A DNA stretch of 64,000 bases, taken from the NCBI RefSeq assembly GCF_036084755.1, contig NZ_CP107968.1, positions 5,046,501 to 5,110,500 of the forward strand. The letters are read 5' to 3'. The position numbers and the translations under genes were made by a program. The notes below the pieces were generated by a model. That model was not told the DNA's origin. It saw only the letters and a program-made list of their open reading frames with translations, and ran no database searches. This document shows positions 59,443 through 64,000 of the stretch, piece after piece. Positions within the stretch are counted from its first letter, which is position 1. Each line of letters begins with the position of its first letter. The DNA comes from Streptomyces sp. NBC_00370. Lineage in GTDB: Bacteria; Actinomycetota; Actinomycetes; Streptomycetales; Streptomycetaceae.

Positions 59443-62400
59443 TTGGCCGCCTCGCGCAACGCCTCGACCACGAATATGAACAACGGCGCCAGCACCGCCC
59501 CGCTGCGCATCTCCTTTGCAAAGATCAAGGAGCCCCTCGAGGTTCCGAACCTCCTTGCGCTGCAGACCGAGAGCTTTGACTGGCTGCTCGGGAACGCCGC
59601 TTGGAAGGCTCGTGTCGAGGCGGCTCTCGAGAACGGGCAGGACGTCCCCAGGAAGTCAGGTCTGGAGGAGATCTTCGAGGAGATCTCTCCGATCGAGGAC
59701 TTCTCCGGGTCGATGTCGCTGACCTTCCGCGACCACCGCTTCGAGCCTCCCAAGAACTCGATCGACGAGTGCAAGGAGCGCGACTTCACGTACGCGGCTC
59801 CGCTCTTCGTCACCGCAGAGTTCACCAACAACGAGACCGGCGAGATCAAGTCCCAGACGGTCTTCATGGGCGATTTCCCGCTCATGACCAACAAGGGCAC
59901 CTTCGTCATCAACGGCACCGAGCGTGTCGTGGTGTCCCAGCTGGTGCGCTCGCCGGGTGTCTATTTCGACTCCTCCATCGACAAGACGTCCGACAAGGAC
60001 ATCTTCTCCGCGAAGATCATCCCGTCCCGGGGTGCCTGGCTGGAGATGGAGATCGACAAGCGCGACATGGTCGGTGTCCGTATCGACCGCAAGCGCAAGC
60101 AGTCCGTGACCGTCCTCCTCAAGGCGCTCGGCTGGAGCACCGAGCAGATCCTTGAAGAGTTCGGCGAGTACGAGTCGATGCGCGCCACCCTGGAGAAGGA
60201 CCACACCCAGGGCCAGGACGACGCACTGCTCGACATCTACCGCAAGCTGCGTCCGGGCGAGCCCCCGACCCGCGAGGCGGCCCAGACGCTGCTCGAGAAC
60301 CTCTACTTCAACCCGAAGCGCTACGACCTCGCGAAGGTCGGCCGCTACAAGGTGAACAAGAAGCTCGGCGCTGAAGAGCCGCTGGACGCCGGTGTGCTCA
60401 CCACCGACGACATCATCGCCACCATCAAGTACCTCGTGAAGCTCCACGCGGGCGAGACCGAGACGGTCGGCGAGAGCGGCAACCAGATCGTCGTCGAGAC
60501 CGACGACATCGACCACTTCGGCAACCGCCGTCTGCGTAACGTCGGCGAGCTCATCCAGAACCAGGTCCGTACGGGTCTGGCGAGGATGGAGCGCGTCGTG
60601 CGTGAGCGCATGACGACCCAGGACGTCGAGGCGATCACGCCGCAGACCCTGATCAACATCCGGCCGGTCGTCGCCTCCATCAAGGAGTTCTTCGGCACCA
60701 GCCAGCTGTCGCAGTTCATGGACCAGAACAACCCGCTGTCGGGTCTCACCCACAAGCGCCGTCTGTCGGCGCTCGGCCCGGGTGGTCTCTCCCGTGAGCG
60801 GGCCGGCTTCGAGGTCCGTGACGTGCACCCCTCGCACTACGGCCGCATGTGTCCGATCGAGACCCCGGAAGGCCCGAACATCGGCCTGATCGGCTCGCTC
60901 GCCTCCTACGGCCGGGTCAACGCGTTCGGGTTCGTCGAGACCCCGTACCGCAAGGTCGTCAACGGCGTCGTCACCGACGACGTGGACTACCTGACCGCCG
61001 ACGAGGAAGACCGCTTCGTCATCGCCCAGGCCAACGCGACGCTGTCCGAGGAGATGCGGTTCACCGAGCCGCGCGTCCTCGTCCGCCGTCGTGGCGGTGA
61101 GGTCGACTACATCCCCGGTGACGACGTCGACTACATGGACGTCTCGCCGCGCCAGATGGTGTCGGTCGCGACCGCGATGATCCCGTTCCTGGAGCACGAC
61201 GACGCCAACCGCGCCCTGATGGGCGCGAACATGATGCGGCAGGCCGTGCCGCTCATCACGTCGGAGGCGCCGCTCGTCGGCACCGGCATGGAGTACCGCT
61301 GCGCGGTCGACGCCGGTGACGTCATCAAGGCGGAGAAGGAAGGTGTGGTCCAGGAGGTATCCGCGGACTACATCACCGTCGCCAACGACGACGGCACGTA
61401 CACCACGTACCGCATCGCCAAGTTCTCCCGCTCGAACCAGGGCACCTCGGTCAATCAGAAGGTCGTCGTCAACGAGGGCGACCGCGTTGTCGAGAGCCAG
61501 GTGCTGGCCGACGGCCCGGCCACCGAGCAGGGCGAGATGGCCCTCGGCAAGAACCTTCTCGTGGCGTTCATGCCGTGGGAAGGCCACAACTACGAAGACG
61601 CGATCATCCTCAGCCAGCGGCTGGTCCAGGACGACGTCCTCTCCTCGATCCACATCGAGGAGCACGAGGTCGACGCCCGTGACACCAAGCTCGGCCCGGA
61701 GGAGATCACCCGGGACATCCCGAACGTCTCCGAAGAGGTCCTCGCGGACCTCGACGAGCGCGGCATCATCCGTATCGGTGCCGAGGTCGTCGCCGGCGAC
61801 ATCCTGGTCGGCAAGGTCACGCCCAAGGGCGAGACCGAGCTGACCCCGGAAGAGCGTCTGCTCCGCGCGATCTTCGGTGAGAAGGCCCGTGAAGTCCGTG
61901 ACACCTCGCTGAAGGTGCCGCACGGCGAAGTGGGCAAGATCATCGGCGTCCGCGTCTTCGACCGTGAAGAGGGCGACGAGCTGCCCCCCGGTGTGAACCA
62001 GCTGGTGCGCGTGTACGTGGCGCAGAAGCGCAAGATCACCGACGGTGACAAGCTCGCCGGCCGACACGGCAACAAGGGCGTCATCTCGAAGATCCTGCCG
62101 ATCGAGGACATGCCGTTCCTGGAGGACGGCACCCCGGTCGACATCATCCTCAACCCGCTGGGTGTCCCGTCCCGAATGAACCCGGGGCAGGTCCTGGAGA
62201 TCCACCTCGGCTGGCTCGCCAGCCAGGGCTGGAAGGTCGAGGGCAGCGAGGACTGGATGGAGCGGCTGAAGGTCATCGGCGCCGACGACGTCGCGCCCGG
62301 TACCAATGTCGCCACCCCCGTCTTCGACGGCGCTCGCGAGGACGAGATCTCCGGACTCTTCGAGTCCACGATCCCGAACCGCGACGGCGAGCGCATGGTC

Positions 62401-62925
62401 AAGGGCTCCGGCAAGGCGCGGATGTTCGACGGCCGCTCCGGCGAGCCGTTCCCGGAGCCGATCTCGGTCGGCTACATGTACATCCTCAAGCTCCACCACC
62501 TGGTCGACGACAAGCTGCACGCCCGGTCGACCGGACCGTACTCGATGATCACCCAGCAGCCGCTGGGTGGTAAGGCCCAGTTCGGCGGTCAGCGCTTCGG
62601 TGAGATGGAGGTGTGGGCGCTGGAGGCTTACGGCGCCGCTTACGCCCTCCAGGAGCTGCTGACGATCAAGTCCGACGACGTGACCGGCCGCGTGAAGGTC
62701 TACGAGGCCATCGTCAAGGGCGAGAACATCCCCGAGCCCGGCATTCCCGAGTCCTTCAAGGTGCTCATCAAGGAAATGCAGTCGCTCTGCCTCAACGTGG
62801 AGGTGCTGTCCTCGGACGGCATGTCCATCGAGATGCGCGACACGGACGAGGACGTCTTCCGCGCGGCGGAGGAGCTCGGAATCGACCTGTCCCGGCGAGA
62901 GCCGAGCAGCGTCGAAGAGGTCTGA
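59443..62925 (+). CDS. rpoB: DNA-directed RNA polymerase subunit beta
   Basis: A 1160-residue beta subunit of RNA polymerase. The start is TTG 59443 (giving MAASRNASTTNMNNGASTAPLRISFAKIKEPLEVPN), chosen because it agrees with my recollection of Streptomyces RpoB and GGAAGGA lies about 7 bases upstream. The rifampicin region reads GTSQLSQFMDQNNPLSGLTHKRRLSALGPGGLSRERAG, with the sensitive-type Gln, Asp, His and Ser residues, so no resistance change is seen. C-terminal GMSIEMRDTDEDVFRAAEELGIDLSRREPSSVEEV ends the protein. rpoC follows after 99 bases. Confidence 0.98.
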   Translation: MAASRNASTTNMNNGASTAPLRISFAKIKEPLEVPNLLALQTESFDWLLGNAAWKARVEAALENGQDVPRKSGLEEIFEEISPIEDFSGSMSLTFRDHRFEPPKNSIDECKERDFTYAAPLFVTAEFTNNETGEIKSQTVFMGDFPLMTNKGTFVINGTERVVVSQLVRSPGVYFDSSIDKTSDKDIFSAKIIPSRGAWLEMEIDKRDMVGVRIDRKRKQSVTVLLKALGWSTEQILEEFGEYESMRATLEKDHTQGQDDALLDIYRKLRPGEPPTREAAQTLLENLYFNPKRYDLAKVGRYKVNKKLGAEEPLDAGVLTTDDIIATIKYLVKLHAGETETVGESGNQIVVETDDIDHFGNRRLRNVGELIQNQVRTGLARMERVVRERMTTQDVEAITPQTLINIRPVVASIKEFFGTSQLSQFMDQNNPLSGLTHKRRLSALGPGGLSRERAGFEVRDVHPSHYGRMCPIETPEGPNIGLIGSLASYGRVNAFGFVETPYRKVVNGVVTDDVDYLTADEEDRFVIAQANATLSEEMRFTEPRVLVRRRGGEVDYIPGDDVDYMDVSPRQMVSVATAMIPFLEHDDANRALMGANMMRQAVPLITSEAPLVGTGMEYRCAVDAGDVIKAEKEGVVQEVSADYITVANDDGTYTTYRIAKFSRSNQGTSVNQKVVVNEGDRVVESQVLADGPATEQGEMALGKNLLVAFMPWEGHNYEDAIILSQRLVQDDVLSSIHIEEHEVDARDTKLGPEEITRDIPNVSEEVLADLDERGIIRIGAEVVAGDILVGKVTPKGETELTPEERLLRAIFGEKAREVRDTSLKVPHGEVGKIIGVRVFDREEGDELPPGVNQLVRVYVAQKRKITDGDKLAGRHGNKGVISKILPIEDMPFLEDGTPVDIILNPLGVPSRMNPGQVLEIHLGWLASQGWKVEGSEDWMERLKVIGADDVAPGTNVATPVFDGAREDEISGLFESTIPNRDGERMVKGSGKARMFDGRSGEPFPEPISVGYMYILKLHHLVDDKLHARSTGPYSMITQQPLGGKAQFGGQRFGEMEVWALEAYGAAYALQELLTIKSDDVTGRVKVYEAIVKGENIPEPGIPESFKVLIKEMQSLCLNVEVLSSDGMSIEMRDTDEDVFRAAEELGIDLSRREPSSVEEV

Positions 62926-62933
62926 CGGGTTGT

Positions 62934-62961
62934 CCGGCCGCCCTCGTCTCGGGGCGGCCGG
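62934..62961 (+). other. Hairpin between rpoB and rpoC
   Basis: CCGGCCGCCC (62934-62943) and GGGCGGCCGG (62952-62961) form a 10-bp stem. It has no T run; it may protect or process the mRNA. Confidence 0.45.
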
Positions 62962-63024
62962 CTCTCCCCGGACCCGTACAGACCATGATTTGAGACTCGA
63001 CCCCGAAAGAGGGATTGACGACAA

Positions 63025-64000
63025 GTGCTCGACGTCAACTTCTTCGACGAGCTGCGGATTGGCCTCGCCACCGCGGACGACATCCGGACCTGGTCCCACG
63101 GCGAAGTGAAGAAGCCGGAGACCATCAACTACCGCACGCTCAAGCCCGAGAAGGACGGACTCTTCTGCGAGAAGATCTTCGGCCCCACCCGGGACTGGGA
63201 GTGCTACTGCGGCAAGTACAAGCGTGTCCGCTTCAAGGGCATCATCTGTGAGCGCTGTGGCGTCGAAGTCACCCGCGCCAAGGTGCGCCGTGAGCGGATG
63301 GGCCACATCGAGCTTGCCGCTCCCGTCACCCACATCTGGTACTTCAAGGGCGTCCCTTCCCGACTGGGATACCTGCTCGACCTCGCGCCGAAGGACCTCG
63401 AAAAGGTCATCTACTTCGCCGCGTACATGATCACGTTCGTGGACGAGGACCGTCGTACGCGCGATCTGCCGTCGCTGGAGGCGCATGTCTCCGTCGAGCG
63501 TCAGCAGACCGAGAACCGCCGCGACTCCGACCTCGAGGCCCGCGCCAAGAAGCTTGAGACCGACCTGGCCGAGCTGGAGGCCGAGGGCGCCAAGGCCGAC
63601 GTGCGCCGCAAGGTGCGCGAAGGTGCCGAGCGTGAGATGAAGCAGCTGCGCGACCGTGCGCAGCGCGAGATCGACCGTCTCGACGAGGTGTGGAACCGCT
63701 TCAAGAACCTCAAGGTCCAGGACCTGGAGGGCGACGAGCTGCTCTACCGCGAGCTGCGTGACCGCTTCGGCACGTACTTCGACGGATCGATGGGTGCCGC
63801 GGCGCTGCAGAAGCGCCTGGAGTCCTTCGACCTGGACGAGGAAGCGGAGCGTCTCCGCGAGATCATCCGTACCGGCAAGGGCCAGAAGAAGACCCGTGCG
63901 CTCAAGCGCCTCAAGGTCGTCTCGGCGTTCCTGCAGACCAGCAACAGCCCCAAGGGCATGGTGCTGGACTGCGTGCCGGTGATCCCGCCGGACCTGCGTC
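63025..64000 (+). CDS. rpoC: DNA-directed RNA polymerase subunit beta' (3'-truncated by window edge)
   Basis: The first about 325 residues of beta', which in full is roughly 1300 residues. GTG 63025 gives MLDVNFFDELRIGLATADDIRTWSHGEVKKPETINYRTLKPEKDGLFCEKIFGPTRDWEC. The N-terminal zinc site is visible: two cysteines in ECYCGKYK and two in IICERCGVEV. The coiled-coil that binds sigma region 2 lies near the right edge. GAGGGA is 10 bases upstream of the start. The open frame runs off the window. Confidence 0.97.
   Translation, partial: MLDVNFFDELRIGLATADDIRTWSHGEVKKPETINYRTLKPEKDGLFCEKIFGPTRDWECYCGKYKRVRFKGIICERCGVEVTRAKVRRERMGHIELAAPVTHIWYFKGVPSRLGYLLDLAPKDLEKVIYFAAYMITFVDEDRRTRDLPSLEAHVSVERQQTENRRDSDLEARAKKLETDLAELEAEGAKADVRRKVREGAEREMKQLRDRAQREIDRLDEVWNRFKNLKVQDLEGDELLYRELRDRFGTYFDGSMGAAALQKRLESFDLDEEAERLREIIRTGKGQKKTRALKRLKVVSAFLQTSNSPKGMVLDCVPVIPPDLR

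Noticed and set aside
60660..60830. Rifampicin-resistance change in rpoB
   Set aside because: The residues at the classic positions (Gln, Asp, His, Ser in SQLSQFMDQN...LTHKRRLSALGP) are the sensitive type.
59656..63486. A minus-strand open frame of 1276 codons opposite rpoB
   Set aside because: It mirrors rpoB codon structure and has no motifs of its own; rpoB is certain.

Overview
The window is high-GC chromosomal DNA of an actinomycete, almost certainly a Streptomyces or close relative. The support is strong G/C bias at third codon positions, many GTG starts and one TTG start, stop/start overlaps of the GTGA type, tRNA genes without an encoded CCA, an RpoB start that matches my recollection of the S. 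coelicolor protein, and the order tRNA-Thr, tRNA-Met, rpmG, hadA-like, hadB-like ... tRNA-Trp, secE, nusG, rplK, rplA ... rplJ, rplL, rpoB, rpoC. It is core-genome sequence: no insertion sequences, prophage, CRISPR array or biosynthetic cluster was seen.

Layout. (1) 1-5.4 kb: the 3' end of a respiratory complex I operon (nuoK partial, nuoL, nuoM, nuoN), closed by a hairpin. (2) 5.5-21.6 kb: fumarylacetoacetase, a CocE/NonD-type hydrolase, a long-chain polyprenyl diphosphate synthase (probably for menaquinone), an operon of a LolA-like exported protein with an ABC exporter, a secreted M28 aminopeptidase, and three regulator/target pairs (TetR/NAD-epimerase, HxlR/MFS, HxlR/quinone oxidoreductase), then a RarD-like transporter. 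(3) 21.6-28.4 kb: 2-oxoacid:ferredoxin oxidoreductase (korB, korA) and an operon of two paralogous sensor kinases with one LuxR-type response regulator. (4) 28.5-38.3 kb: a second complex I operon with only ten genes (nuoA, B, C, H, I, J, K, L, M, N). The quinone-site subunit gene nuoD and the whole NADH-input module nuoEFG are absent. (5) 38.4-45.7 kb: HtpX protease, small membrane stress proteins, AlkB, YajQ, tRNA-Tyr, a GH64-like secreted glucanase and several enzymes. (6) 45.9-53.4 kb: tRNA-Thr/Met, rpmG, two MaoC-type dehydratases, a TetR/MFS pair, murB, an adenosine deaminase-like protein and an aspartate aminotransferase. (7) 53.5-64 kb: tRNA-Trp, secE, nusG, rplK, rplA, a lipoprotein, rplJ with its leader, rplL, rpoB and the start of rpoC.

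How it fits together. The full nuo operon (entering from the left), the polyprenyl synthase, the KorAB enzyme (which reduces ferredoxin) and the incomplete second nuo operon make an electron-transfer neighbourhood. The most interesting hypothesis is that the second, NADH-module-less complex takes electrons from ferredoxin reduced by KorAB, or borrows subunits from the first complex. Several regulator genes are paired with clear palindromes between divergent genes, and the right end is classic transcription/translation machinery with attenuators and strong hairpins.
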